This document shows, in pieces, positions 30,456 through 40,272 of a stretch of DNA of 64,000 nucleotides. A model generated the notes under the pieces. That model ran no database searches. It saw only the letters and a program-made list of their open reading frames with translations, and was not told the origin of the DNA. How positions within the stretch are numbered: the first letter of the stretch is position 1; every line of letters starts with the position of its first letter. The DNA comes from Pseudoalteromonas aurantia 208 (GTDB lineage Bacteria > Pseudomonadota > Gammaproteobacteria > Enterobacterales > Alteromonadaceae), in NCBI RefSeq assembly GCF_014858725.1, contig NZ_AQGV01000015.1:558001-622000 (forward strand), read 5' to 3'. Both the position numbers and the translations under genes were made by a program.

Positions 30456-31678
30456 AAATGGCAGGGTTAAGTAGAGTGCATCATGTTGTTGAAAACAATC
30501 AGTTGCAGGTTGCGGGGCTGGCGATTGAAGACGCCATTAAGATAGCAGGTGGTACACCATGCTACATTTATGATGGACAGCAAGTTGTTAATAATATTAA
30601 GAATTTAAAGCGACGGTTGCCGAGTAAGGTGAAGCTTCATTATGCAATAAAGGCAAACCCTTTCCCTTCGTTAATTACTCGCATGGCGACAGTGATAGAC
30701 GGTTTTGATGTTGCATCTCATCAGGAGATGTTACTGGCTTTAGCATCTGGGCTGAAAAGTCACGCAGTCAGTATTGCAGGACCTGGCAAAAGTGATACAG
30801 ATCTGAGCGCTGCTATCTGCGCGGGTGTCACAATTAACGTTGAATCAAAATTTGAACTAACTCGCCTACATGCGTTAAGTGAGACGCTAAAAAAGCGAGC
30901 AAAAGTCGCGTTGCGTATTAATCCTGCTTTTGAGTTAAAGCAATCAGGTATGAAAATGAGTGGTGGAGCAAAGCAGTTTGGTATTGATGAAGAACAAGTA
31001 TTGGGTGTACTGGACTATATTAACTCTGACTATATTGATTTTAAAGGGTTTCACATATTTTCAGGCTCTCAAAATTTAAGTGAAGCGGCGATCATAGAAT
31101 GTCACAACCAAACGTTTGAACTGATAAGCCGGTTGTTAAATGATACGCCTTTTAAAGCATCACATATTAATATCGGGGGAGGCTTTGGGGTTGCTTATTT
31201 TGAGCATGAATCGCCTCTAAACTTAGAGCCTATCATCGATAATTTACAGGTGCTACTGACGACATATGCAGCGGTTTTAAAAGGGGTCGATATTCACCTT
31301 GAATTAGGTCGCTATTTAGTGGCAGATGCCGGTATATACTTAACGAGAGTTGTTGATAAGAAGGTCTCTAGAGGCACGACATTTTTAGTCGTTGATGGAG
31401 GGATGCATCATCATTTGGCAAACTCAGGGAATTTAGGGCAAGTAATAAGAAAGAATTACCCTGTATGTGTTGCCAACCGTTACCAACATAACAACCAAGA
31501 ACAAGTAGATATCGTTGGCCCTTTATGTACACCTTTAGATATTGTTGCAGCAAAAGTTCATTTACCAACTTGTCAACCTGATGATATTATTGCAGTTATG
31601 CAATCGGGTGCGTACGGTGCTTCAGCAAGCCCGCAAAGCTTCCTCAGTCAGCCAACATTACGAGAGGTGCTATTGTAA
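30452..31678 (+). CDS. PLP-dependent fold-III decarboxylase (Orn/DAP/Arg type)
   Basis: 408 aa. 'CYIYDGQQVVNNI', 'KLHYAIKANPFPSLI' (PLP lysine in Y-A-I-K-A-N, about residue 71), 'HINIGGGFGV' (phosphate loop, about 238), 'ELGRYLVADAG' and 'VDIVGPLCTPLDIVA' (cysteine of the active site), with 'SGAYGASAS' at the end. This is the LysA/ornithine decarboxylase-2 fold. Similar proteins are annotated with exosortase A loci, always beside an acyl-CoA ligase and ACP, as here. It would decarboxylate an amino acid, perhaps when bound to the ACP (inference). No exosortase is present nearby. Confidence 0.85.
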   Translation: MKMAGLSRVHHVVENNQLQVAGLAIEDAIKIAGGTPCYIYDGQQVVNNIKNLKRRLPSKVKLHYAIKANPFPSLITRMATVIDGFDVASHQEMLLALASGLKSHAVSIAGPGKSDTDLSAAICAGVTINVESKFELTRLHALSETLKKRAKVALRINPAFELKQSGMKMSGGAKQFGIDEEQVLGVLDYINSDYIDFKGFHIFSGSQNLSEAAIIECHNQTFELISRLLNDTPFKASHINIGGGFGVAYFEHESPLNLEPIIDNLQVLLTTYAAVLKGVDIHLELGRYLVADAGIYLTRVVDKKVSRGTTFLVVDGGMHHHLANSGNLGQVIRKNYPVCVANRYQHNNQEQVDIVGPLCTPLDIVAAKVHLPTCQPDDIIAVMQSGAYGASASPQSFLSQPTLREVLL

Positions 31679-31714
31679 CGTCAGTACCCCCAATGTTTAA
31701 AAAGGAATAATAAA

Positions 31715-31936
31715 GTGTCTATGCGTCGAGTATTGAGAGATAAAATTATACAAGTGTGTAATAAAAAAATAGCACAAAAGGGCGAGGAGGTTGGGGTGTC
31801 ATTTTATGCTTTTTTCGCAAATAAAAATGATGATCCTGCGCTGTTAATGGAAGCGGCGACTTGGTGGATCCAAATACATGAATTGGATCATTTTGAGAAA
31901 GCGGTACGGATATTAGCATTAGTTGAAGCCGAATAG
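31715..31936 (+). CDS. Small conserved-looking hypothetical protein, end of ACP operon
   Basis: 73 aa from GTG at 31715, preceded by AAAGGAA (31701-31707); the second codon pair also offers an ATG at 31721. No family recognised. A basic N-terminus ('RRVLRDKIIQVCNKKIAQ') is followed by an aromatic, acidic C-terminal half ('LLMEAATWWIQIHELDHFEK'). It lies 36 nt after the decarboxylase and before the hairpin at 31991-32008, so it may belong to the operon. Its role is unknown. Confidence 0.6.
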   Translation: MSMRRVLRDKIIQVCNKKIAQKGEEVGVSFYAFFANKNDDPALLMEAATWWIQIHELDHFEKAVRILALVEAE

Positions 31937-31990
31937 GAGGATACAAAAGGGTTCTGTTGAGACGGGTTTCTCATTTTCGCGACATAAAAT

Positions 31991-32008
31991 AGCGCCAAGT
32001 TAGGCGCT
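31991..32008 (+). terminator. Hairpin ending the ACP operon
   Basis: A 6-bp perfect stem AGCGCC/GGCGCT with a 6-nt loop, then TACTTAT. Weak U-run. The remaining stretch to the protease gene at 32235 is AT-rich and holds its promoter. Confidence 0.5.
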
Positions 32009-32234
32009 TACTTATGTATATCGGCTGATATTCATCGAGCCTTTTAAATTTCCTAAATTTTATTTTCACACATAAAAACAATGACTTGAATAGTTTTTTT
32101 ATAATGATTTACAATTGTTTTTTACCTATTTGTTATTTCTTTGGATTTCTTCGGTTTGATTTTATTAGTGAACTTTCTGGCTAAGGAAGCCTCGCTTTTA
32201 ATAATAATTAACTTAATTTGACGAAGGAAGTCTT

Positions 32235-34361
32235 ATGAAAAACAAACTCGCCCTTTTAACATGTGCAGTATCTGCCGCTTTAGCATTTCAAGCCAGCGCG
32301 ACCACAGACCGTGACTATGACAATCGATGGATTGATTTAAAGTACGATCCGTTGGTGCAATATCAGTGGAACCTGCTGAACGATGGCACGCGAGCAGGCA
32401 CAGTTGCCGGAGTAGATTTAAATTTATGGCAAACTCATATTTGGGGGCACTTAGGCCAAGACGTCAAAGTTGCTGTCATTGATACTGGTGTTGAGCTATC
32501 TCATCCTGATTTAGCTGACAACGTTATTATCGACCCAAATACCAATGAAAATGTGTCTGGTTCTCATGGCACTATGGTGGGGGGGATTATCGCTGCGGTT
32601 ATGAATGATATTGGGGCACGGGGTGTTGCGCCAAGCTCAAAAGTCATTTCTTATGCCAATTTTGGTGGAGCTGTAGATAGCCATGCACAGTGGAAGCTAA
32701 GTCATGGTGACGACGGTGACATCAATGCACACACGATTGCGGATGAAATTCGTATATTTAATCAAAGCTATGGTGTGAGCCAAGCAATCAGTATTCCTTA
32801 TGAATACTCTCAAACAATTTCAGCTGCATCGGGTGAACAGGTACTTTTAATTGATCAAGCTGATCGGATGCGTGTTTTAGAGCAAGTTTCTACCAGTCAT
32901 ATTCTAGACCCAAGAGAAGCCACATTTGTGAAGTCTGCAGGGAATGGCTATACGGGTACGCGTGTGCATGCTTTTGGCGATAATGGGCTTATTTTTAAGG
33001 GACATAGTATCCCAAGTAACAATAATTTTGGTTTGCCGTGGCATAATTCGAATGTAGACTTTGAACAAGCTAATTATTGGAATCTGACGGTCAGTGCGCT
33101 GAATGCGGATGGTAAATTATCTTCATACTCTTCTGTTGGGAGTAATGTATTTTTGACCGCACCAGGAGGGAATGACCAAGGGACACCGGGTCACGTTACG
33201 CCTACGTTGAGTTGTGAACTACTTAAACTTCGCGGTGAATTAGATACCAATGTGTTTAACCGCATAGCGTGTGACAATGTGGAGGCGATTGATACTTTAT
33301 ACGCAATATCAGAAAAGTATAGAGCCAACTATGGTAAAGACTTTATGTTATTAGCGCATTTACAGGAAAATGATACACAGGTTTCAGCACAAGATAAGCA
33401 AGCGATTTCAGCGGCATTTGCGGCTAATGCAGGTCATTTAGACTACTTGATTCTATTGCAAAATCGTAATCCTACTATTTCTATTGTGGGTTATATGGCA
33501 AGCCGAGCTGAATATAGTTATAGCATGAATGGTACTTCTTCCGCGGCACCAAATACATCAGGCGCAATCGCGCTTTTGATCTCCGCAGCAGAACAACAAA
33601 GCCATTCGCTATCTGCTCGTGATATCCGCCATTTACTGGCAAGAACAGCCACTAAAGTAGACCCTCATTACCAAGATATTTTAGTGGGTGATGTTGTGGG
33701 ACTAGAAGGGTGGTCACAGAATAACGCAAAAGAGAAAGTCAGCTATTCACCATATTATGGTTTTGGTTTAATTGATGTTGATAAAGCCGCTGAACTTATT
33801 CGTCGTTATGCGATCACCGATTTACCCTCAGCGTTAATAATGACGCCATGGCATGGTCTTGAGACGGCAAAAAATATCGTTATTTCAGATGATGCACAAA
33901 CGGTAACAGACACAGTAACAATTGCTGATGACTTATTTGTTGAAGCGGTTCAAATTCGCTTAGATGTTGATCATACACGGATCTCAGACCTGAAGGTTGA
34001 ACTGGAATCACCCAGTGGCACGCGTAGTATCTTAATGTCACCACATAATAATTTGGTTGGTCGCGCTATTTCTCAATCACAAGGCATCGATGTAACAGAA
34101 GATGTGTTATATAAGGGATACAATGATCACTTGATGTTAAGTTATAAATTCTGGAATGAAAAGTCTAACGCAGTCAATGGTGAATGGAAACTGCACGTGA
34201 CCGATGTAAGTAATACAGATCGTAACTTTAGTCTAAGACAAAGCAACGGTGAAACCGTGACAATTAATAATAAGAATAATGCTGTATCAGGCATATTAAA
34301 AGGGTGGTCACTGCGGGTTATTGGCCATAAAGAGAAGGTAACGAAGAAAAAATCCCTATAG
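32235..34361 (+). CDS. Secreted subtilisin-like serine protease (S8) with P-domain
   Basis: 708 aa. A signal peptide ends near 'AFQASA-TTDR'. The S8 triad is complete: Asp in 'VAVIDTGVELSHPDL' (about 83), His in 'GSHGTMVGGIIAA' (about 117) and Ser in 'MNGTSSAAPNTSGAIALL' (about 435). A large insert between His and Ser contains 'FVKSAGNGY' (oxyanion Asn). The C-terminal ~150 residues form a proprotein-convertase P-domain ('ISDLKVELESPSGTRSILMSPH', 'VNGEWKLHVTD'). The length and P-domain match extracellular proteases of Pseudoalteromonas/Shewanella. AAGGAAG precedes the ATG. It has its own promoter and is probably unrelated to the upstream operon. It differs from the classical arrangement in its long inserts. 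Confidence 0.92.
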   Translation: MKNKLALLTCAVSAALAFQASATTDRDYDNRWIDLKYDPLVQYQWNLLNDGTRAGTVAGVDLNLWQTHIWGHLGQDVKVAVIDTGVELSHPDLADNVIIDPNTNENVSGSHGTMVGGIIAAVMNDIGARGVAPSSKVISYANFGGAVDSHAQWKLSHGDDGDINAHTIADEIRIFNQSYGVSQAISIPYEYSQTISAASGEQVLLIDQADRMRVLEQVSTSHILDPREATFVKSAGNGYTGTRVHAFGDNGLIFKGHSIPSNNNFGLPWHNSNVDFEQANYWNLTVSALNADGKLSSYSSVGSNVFLTAPGGNDQGTPGHVTPTLSCELLKLRGELDTNVFNRIACDNVEAIDTLYAISEKYRANYGKDFMLLAHLQENDTQVSAQDKQAISAAFAANAGHLDYLILLQNRNPTISIVGYMASRAEYSYSMNGTSSAAPNTSGAIALLISAAEQQSHSLSARDIRHLLARTATKVDPHYQDILVGDVVGLEGWSQNNAKEKVSYSPYYGFGLIDVDKAAELIRRYAITDLPSALIMTPWHGLETAKNIVISDDAQTVTDTVTIADDLFVEAVQIRLDVDHTRISDLKVELESPSGTRSILMSPHNNLVGRAISQSQGIDVTEDVLYKGYNDHLMLSYKFWNEKSNAVNGEWKLHVTDVSNTDRNFSLRQSNGETVTINNKNNAVSGILKGWSLRVIGHKEKVTKKKSL

Positions 34362-34749
34362 TGATTATTGACTGAATAAATAACCTCAGGTTTGGATAAG
34401 GGTTTTGGAATAGAAAATGTTTTGTAAGTAAACTTACGTACAATCCAATGATGATATTTAGTTCAATATCAAGGCGCTTTTATGCAGTAATAGCGGGCTA
34501 TTACAAATGAAAGCAACACCGAGAGTGAGAAAAATAGCTTTATTGGGCAAATTCGCTTATCCAGAGCTGAGATTAAATAGATAAATAAGACGATTGCTAC
34601 TATGGGTCATCATGAATTGGTGACCCATATTTTGTTACGATGCAGAATGTGATTAAATCAAGCGATGAGATTTACCTTTGACTTTATACAGGAAGTTTGG
34701 CGATTAATAGCTTAGTTATGTGCCTTATTACTTTTGAGCAATGTGATCG
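34362..34749. other. Gene-free stretch after the protease
   Basis: No gene, repeat or clear terminator seen. AT-rich, with several stops in every frame. Confidence 0.4.
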
Positions 34750-35153
34750 TTGATACATACACTTTACTCATGACGCTTCACTAAATTGCATACTTTTTTG
34801 TAACCACTCACTTACACTATGCACGGCTTGCCGACTTTGCGCATGACGGGACAGCCTAAGTGCATAACTATAACCGGTCAACTTTGGCTATTTAGCGACG
34901 GGGTGCAACCATTGCTGTGCTACTGTTGAACTTGCAATAGGTTGCTTAATAAACCCCTACCTTGACCTGTCAGTGCCGCTTGTAAGACGTATTGCTTCTG
35001 GGTAAATGATGTGGCATTAAACTCTAGGTAGTTGTATTGAGTGCGCCAATCAAATTTTGCCAAACTTGGGTTATCTTGCCATTGCGTCACAAATAGATTT
35101 GTTGGCGTGTGTGAATGGCTGTCGTTATGGTTTATCGTGCAATAAACTTGCAT
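34750..35153 (-). pseudogene. LysR-family regulator remnant
   Basis: Minus-strand fragments of the LysR substrate-binding domain: 'YLEFNATSFTQKQYVLQAALTGQGRGLLSNLLQVQQ' region (35100-34921), then, in another frame, 'QQWLHPVAK', a stop, 'PKLTGYSYALRLSRHAQSRQAVHSV' and 'EWLQKS'. The frame change near 34920 and the in-frame stop show decay, and the DNA-binding half is absent. The piece between it and the GH5 gene has no assignable sense. Confidence 0.6.
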
Positions 35154-35312
35154 ATATTTAATGATTTAAGAATATCAAGAGCTTGCTGATAAACGCCATG
35201 CGCATTCTTTGTTGATTGCTTACAGTCAGCTTGAGAAAATATGAACGCCGCTCTAGATGCATCAGACACAGAAAAACCAATACGGATGAAAGTACCCGCA
35301 TTGGTAAAGCGG

Positions 35313-36509
35313 TTATCTTTCTAATAAGATTTGTTGTTTTATCCAAATTCCAGCTTCTTTGAGCTGACTGTCAGAAAAATTCCCCGCGCTGCAAGTGCCT
35401 TGTTTCCATACTGCTCCACTGCGTGGGTCGTCAGAGTAGTTCCAATTAATCCAACTGATTTTTTTCCGTTTCATCAAATTAATATACGCTTGTGCGCGTT
35501 CGAAATCATTGTCGCCATCTCCCGTATAAAGCTGAGTTCCCCACTCTGTGACGAAAACCGGTAATACATCCGATGCTGTATCAAGTGCTTCGAGGTAAGC
35601 GTCAAAATGTGAGGCTGCATAAAAATGGAAGGTGTACATGATATTGTTGAAAGAGAGTGGCTTTTGAATAACCTCTTGTACAGACCCGCCATCAGAGATG
35701 CCAAATGTGGCCCAGCCGTGAGTGCCTACTAATACAACAGCATCACTTTTTATATTGCGAATAATCGGGATAACTTGCTCAGCATAGTTATGAACAGCAT
35801 CCCATGATACATTGTTAGGCTCGTTGGCAATATCGTAGAGGATGTTATCTCGATGCTTATTCTGTTGTACAACACGACTAAAGAACTCTTTGGCTAGTGC
35901 AGTGTTGGCATTAGGGTCTCCAGGAGACAATTGATGCCAATCCACTAAAACATACATTCCTCTGTCACTGGCCATTGCGATCAGTTCATTGACTTGATTA
36001 ATAAAGCCAGTTTTGTCTGTTTCGAAGCCCCCTTCTTGTACGTATAAACTGAGCCTTACAATATCTGCACGCCATTCATATGCGAGCGTATCGAGTGACT
36101 GTGATGTCAGGCATTTATTTAGTCCATACCACTGCAGACCATGGCTACTCATACCACGTAATTGTATAGGGTGATTATTTTTATTACACAGGTGTTTACC
36201 ACATACGGAGAGCTTACCATGAGTATCAAAAGCACCTTGAATGGGAGTAGTTGGATTTGCACATATGCCTTCATAGCGCCATGACTGGTGCGAGCCAGGT
36301 ACCGCCTTTGTCCACCAATTGGCCCTATATAGTTTATTTTCATGCTGCATTAAATCTCCAGCATTAGCATGATCGTATTGGCCTGACCAATTTTTAGCGG
36401 TCCAATTTGGGTATTCATTGATTGAACTACAGTTAGCGGCGTATGCCTGTTTCATGACGAGCAGTGATGCAAGTATATAAAGTACGCATGTCGTTTTTGA
36501 CAGGTTCAT
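35313..36509 (-). CDS. Secreted GH5 endoglucanase with N-terminal CBM5/12-like module
   Basis: 398 aa. Signal peptide ends near 'KQAYA-ANC'. Residues ~28-80 ('YPNWTAKNWSGQYDHANAGDLMQHENKLYRANWWTKAVPG') are a chitin/cellulose-binding type 3 (CBM5/12-like) module with the W-x-x-x-x-x-Y...L-Y-x-A-x-W-W pattern. The GH5 core follows: 'LRGMSSHGLQWYG', 'VLVDWHQLSPGDPN', acid/base Glu in 'LYDIANEPNN', 'TFHFYAASH' and nucleophile Glu in 'FVTEWGT'. It hydrolyses beta-1,4-glucans outside the cell. Having the binding module at the N-terminus is less usual than at the C-terminus (as in CelG-like enzymes). The gene is monocistronic. Confidence 0.92.
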   Translation of the reverse strand: MNLSKTTCVLYILASLLVMKQAYAANCSSINEYPNWTAKNWSGQYDHANAGDLMQHENKLYRANWWTKAVPGSHQSWRYEGICANPTTPIQGAFDTHGKLSVCGKHLCNKNNHPIQLRGMSSHGLQWYGLNKCLTSQSLDTLAYEWRADIVRLSLYVQEGGFETDKTGFINQVNELIAMASDRGMYVLVDWHQLSPGDPNANTALAKEFFSRVVQQNKHRDNILYDIANEPNNVSWDAVHNYAEQVIPIIRNIKSDAVVLVGTHGWATFGISDGGSVQEVIQKPLSFNNIMYTFHFYAASHFDAYLEALDTASDVLPVFVTEWGTQLYTGDGDNDFERAQAYINLMKRKKISWINWNYSDDPRSGAVWKQGTCSAGNFSDSQLKEAGIWIKQQILLER

Positions 36510-36587
36510 TGAAGTGTTCCTCTTTTACATGTTGTGAACCTTAACTTTATGCGGTAGCTAAATAATCGCCTCATAGACTTTGGTCTA

Positions 36588-36837
36588 GGGGTTGTTGATC
36601 TTTGTTGTTCTTTGAGCGTGCTTTTATCGCGGCGCTTAATATGTAGCCTAGTAATCTAAGTGAATATTAAACAATAAAGAGAAAGGGGTACTCAAAAGAA
36701 CCGGTAGGCAGCGCTTGATTGGCTTTTCTACTGTGTTATCGGCTGACTCACAAGGAATAACCATGCCACGCAGCCTCTGCCTTGTATAAAACCCAATCAA
36801 ACGGCTGCAAAAAAGAACCTGAAAGATCAACAGCCAC
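36588..36837 (+). repeat. MITE-like repeat, copy 2
   Basis: 250 bp, same orientation as the copy at 20655-20910 and close to it in sequence, with decayed tips (GGGGTTGTTGATC ... GATCAACAGCCAC) and CTA/TAG flanks. Non-coding. Confidence 0.85.
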
Positions 36838-37240
36838 TAGATTTTAGGTAACAGAGAAAAGTGAATGGGCAGAGGTGGCAAAGAAATATTTTTTGATAAA
36901 AAGAAAAGTTGGGTCATCAAATAATGACCCAAAAAAATATACAAAACTGAAAAAGTTGGTGCAGGGGAAACACCTGTATTTGTCGAAAACATTATCGCCT
37001 ATCTCTGTGACAATTAGATGGCAAATTTAAAGTTGGTAGTGTGATGGATGCTCAGTTTATCGAATAGGGGCATAGTTTTCTGGCGAGTGGATAAAGAAGC
37101 AAGCATGGCTGATACATTTGTCTTATTACTTTAAATTTTTATTAATTGAACGTTCAAATAAGTTGTCCCTATTTGTCATATTTATTTCCCATACTGCTTC
37201 GCGTTCAGCCATTTAACCTTAAATTAGAAGTTGGGAAATC
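36838..37240. other. Leader and promoter region of TonB receptor
   Basis: No gene seen. AT-rich, holds the presumed promoter of the TonB-dependent receptor at 37241. I found no convincing Fur box or hairpin in it. Confidence 0.4.
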
Positions 37241-39592
37241 ATGAAAAATACTCTCTCGCTTAACCTGATCACTGCTGCATTATTAACGAGCTTTTCTGCA
37301 AGCAGCTTTGCTCAAGGCAATGCTGTTGAAAATAGCTCAGTAGAAGATAACACCATTGAAGAAGTTACTGTCGTTGGACAGAGCGTGTCGTTTGCAAATA
37401 ACGCCACCACTCAAGAAATGTCAAAACAACAAGCTGCGATGACCAGTGCATTAGCGATTATTGATAACTTACCCGGTGTTTTAATAAATGAAGGCGATAC
37501 ATTTGGCTCTGATGATTGGTCTACCACGGTATCTATTCGTGGTTTTCAGCTGAGCTTAGATGAGCAGCAAATTGGTATTACGATTGATGGTATTGCCAAT
37601 GGTAACTCTAATTATGGCGGCGGAGCCAAAGCAAACCGCTATATTGATACAGAAAACCTTGGCACGGTACAAGTATCTCAAGGTACAGCGGATGTCGCGT
37701 CTCGTTCAAATGAAGCATTAGGGGGCACACTTAACTTCACAACGATAGACCCGACAAAAGATGCAGGCTTAACTCTTTCATTCACCAACGGGGACTTCGA
37801 AGCACAGAAGTATTTTGCGCGCTATCAAACAGGGGAAGTATTTGACAATACCTATGCTTGGGTGAGTATATCTAGTTCGAGTAATTCAGATTGGGTACAA
37901 CAAGTGGCAAATAGTGAGCGAGACCATATCGCGGCTAAAGTGCTACACAGCAATGGTCCATTAAGCGTTAAAGCATATGCATCTTATGATGATGTAAAAG
38001 AAGCGAATTACCAAAGGATCAGCACAGAACAATTCGCAATAGACCCTACATGGGATAGGTTAACTGACTCGATAACAGGTACTCCCTATGTAGATCAAGT
38101 TTTTCGTAATGGCTGGCAAACGTTAAGGGAAAATACCTTTGGTTATGTTCAAGCAAACTATGAAGCGCGTAACTGGGAATTGTCCGGCAATGTTTATTAT
38201 CACCATAATGAAGGACGTGGTGACTGGATCCCGCCTTACCTTGAAGATATTTCGGCTGATGGCTTTAATCAACCTCATAGTGAGATCACATCTGATAAAT
38301 CGTACACTGGGGGTAGCTCTAATGGTCGAATATATTTTGTCGACAAAGTTGGCCGACAACTTAGTCCGATTTCAGGATGTGAGTCGAGCATTACTTTTCC
38401 ATATGGTGGCGCTGGGGCAGAGTATGATCCAGCTTGTTATCAAGCAGGTGCAATACCAGTGGGCTCATATCGCCATACTCATTATGGTAAAGACCGCTTA
38501 GGGTTCAACGCTGATTTTAGCTTTTACGGCAAGCTAGCTGATATGGACAATACGGTTCGAGCTGGAATATGGTACGAAGATTACCAGCGTCAAGAGTGGC
38601 GAGACTGGCATAAAAGAATTGATGCACGAGTGAGCGTAAACTTCGATAGTACTCCGTATTGGATACAGTACAACAGAGAATTCAATGTGGATACAACCAT
38701 GTTCTATATTGAAAATGAATTGGACTTTAAAGTTGCAAGAGTGCGCGTTGGCGCGAAAAAGTTCTTAGTCGACCTTGAAGGTATTAACCTATTTGATGGG
38801 AGTAAAAACACCTCGATTGAGTCGGATTCAGAAACTTTATTGTCTGCAGGCATAGTGGCACCGACCCCCATTGAAGGCTTAGAGCTTTTTGCAGGGTATG
38901 CAGAAAACTTTGCTGCAATTAAAGATACCGTTTTGGAAAGAGATGCATCCGCACTGGATGAAATTGAGCCTGAGACGGCAGAGAATATTGACTTAGGCTT
39001 GCGTTATAGCTCAGATAAACTCAACGCCAGTGTGACATATTATGATGTTACTTTTGAAAACCGTTTAAATTTTATTGCGCCAGACTCACCTGATGGTATT
39101 AATTATTCGATTGGTAATAATGGTTCGTTTGAGAATGTTGGTGGTATTGAATCGAATGGATTTGAAGCGTCTGCGACATGGTACATGACCAATGAATGGG
39201 GAATGTATACGTCATATACCTATAATGACTCAACGTACACAGGCGGGTTAAGTACTTTCCCACAAGGGAACACAGTGTTTGGTTCAGCGGAAAACTTAGC
39301 TGTTATCTCATTTGATTGGAGCAAAGGTAATTATTTTGCTGGTTTATCAACAAAGTGGGTTGGAGATCGTTGGATGGATGCGGCAAATACTAAGAAAATT
39401 GATGCATATACAGTATCTGATTTTTATGCAGGTGTTGCGATTGATGCACCGATATCAGGGATCAAAGCCATGGAATTACGCTTTACCTTAAACAACGTGA
39501 CGGATAAAAGTTACTTAGGAGGCGTGGCGAATCAGTCTGCATGGATAGGTGCTCCTCGTACTGCAGCAGTAAACTTTAAAGCTGAATTTTAA
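37241..39592 (+). CDS. TonB-dependent outer-membrane receptor, substrate unknown
   Basis: 783 aa. The signal peptide ends near 'ASSFA-QGN'. A TonB box (IEEVTVVGQ, about residue 39) is followed by the plug domain ('ALAIIDNLPGVLINEGD', 'VSIRGFQLSLDEQQIGITIDG', 'GTVQVSQGTADVASRSNEALGGTLNF') and a ~600-residue beta-barrel ending in 'AAVNFKAEF' (terminal aromatic). The large barrel and plug resemble receptors annotated for unknown organic substrates in Alteromonadales. There is no nearby Fur box or transporter set to tell siderophore from carbohydrate or other ligand. It ends at a strong terminator. Confidence 0.9.
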   Translation: MKNTLSLNLITAALLTSFSASSFAQGNAVENSSVEDNTIEEVTVVGQSVSFANNATTQEMSKQQAAMTSALAIIDNLPGVLINEGDTFGSDDWSTTVSIRGFQLSLDEQQIGITIDGIANGNSNYGGGAKANRYIDTENLGTVQVSQGTADVASRSNEALGGTLNFTTIDPTKDAGLTLSFTNGDFEAQKYFARYQTGEVFDNTYAWVSISSSSNSDWVQQVANSERDHIAAKVLHSNGPLSVKAYASYDDVKEANYQRISTEQFAIDPTWDRLTDSITGTPYVDQVFRNGWQTLRENTFGYVQANYEARNWELSGNVYYHHNEGRGDWIPPYLEDISADGFNQPHSEITSDKSYTGGSSNGRIYFVDKVGRQLSPISGCESSITFPYGGAGAEYDPACYQAGAIPVGSYRHTHYGKDRLGFNADFSFYGKLADMDNTVRAGIWYEDYQRQEWRDWHKRIDARVSVNFDSTPYWIQYNREFNVDTTMFYIENELDFKVARVRVGAKKFLVDLEGINLFDGSKNTSIESDSETLLSAGIVAPTPIEGLELFAGYAENFAAIKDTVLERDASALDEIEPETAENIDLGLRYSSDKLNASVTYYDVTFENRLNFIAPDSPDGINYSIGNNGSFENVGGIESNGFEASATWYMTNEWGMYTSYTYNDSTYTGGLSTFPQGNTVFGSAENLAVISFDWSKGNYFAGLSTKWVGDRWMDAANTKKIDAYTVSDFYAGVAIDAPISGIKAMELRFTLNNVTDKSYLGGVANQSAWIGAPRTAAVNFKAEF

Positions 39593-39608
39593 CCTTTCGC
39601 TTGTATCA

Positions 39609-39637
39609 AAAGGCACATTGACTGTGCCTTTTTTTAT
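39609..39637 (+). terminator. Strong rho-independent terminator
   Basis: A 9-bp stem AAAGGCACA / TGTGCCTTT with a short loop and a run of eight T. Ends the TonB-receptor transcript. Confidence 0.9.
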
Positions 39638-39811
39638 TGTGCATTCTTAACATCAATACGCCTAATATTGAGGATCGACTCGTTTTTATCGTATCTGATA
39701 AAACAAATCCATACTTTAACTCACGTTCTCGTTTTTGATTAGACGAGTGGTTATTTGCTTATGTAGCAAAGTCATTTTATGCTAAACCTATATCAATAAC
39801 GAGGCGACAAC

Positions 39812-40162
39812 ATGACTCATCACCATATTAATTACATTGAAATGGCTGCGTGTGATTTAGCGAAAACAGAACATTTTTTTTCTCGTGTTTTTAACTGGCA
39901 GTTTGAGCATTTCGGGCCAGATTACCGGGCATTTAGCAGCTCAGGCTTGGCTGGTGGGTTTTATAAGTCAGAATTAAGAGCCTGCACAAAATTAGGGAGT
40001 GCATTAGTGGTTATTTATAGTGTAAACCTAGAGCAGTCTTTACAAGATGTTGAGCTCGCGGGCGGGGAAATATGTGAGGCTATTTTTAGCTTCCCAGGAG
40101 GTCGACGTTTTCACTTTATTGAACCAAGTGGTAATGAATTAGCCGTATGGTCTGACCTATGA
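39812..40162 (+). CDS. VOC-family (glyoxalase-fold) protein
   Basis: 116 aa, one betaalphabetabetabeta repeat pair: 'INYIEMAACDLAKTEHFFSRVFNWQFEHFGPDY', 'GGFYKSEL' and 'FPGGRRFHFIEPSGNELAVWSD'. This matches the small VOC proteins (glyoxalase/bleomycin-resistance superfamily). The usual metal positions H7/E and E at 'SGNELAVW' are present. The substrate is unknown. GAGGCG precedes the ATG. Monocistronic. Confidence 0.85.
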   Translation: MTHHHINYIEMAACDLAKTEHFFSRVFNWQFEHFGPDYRAFSSSGLAGGFYKSELRACTKLGSALVVIYSVNLEQSLQDVELAGGEICEAIFSFPGGRRFHFIEPSGNELAVWSDL

Positions 40163-40272
40163 GTTTGATATAAATTTTGGTATGCTATTGGTAAGTAACA
40201 CTTTTTATTGGGTATATTGTAATCAAAACCATACTAACCGCTATTATTCTATCAGCCAGCTCAGTATTAACA

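Noticed and set aside
25991..31678. Exosortase/PEP-CTERM system
   Set aside because: The ligase and decarboxylase resemble exosortase-linked enzymes, but no exosortase, PEP-CTERM or EPS genes are present.
35158..35346. A 62-codon minus-strand open frame between the LysR remnant and GH5 gene
   Set aside because: Overlaps the 3' end of the GH5 gene in another frame, with no ribosome site; no assignable sense in any frame.
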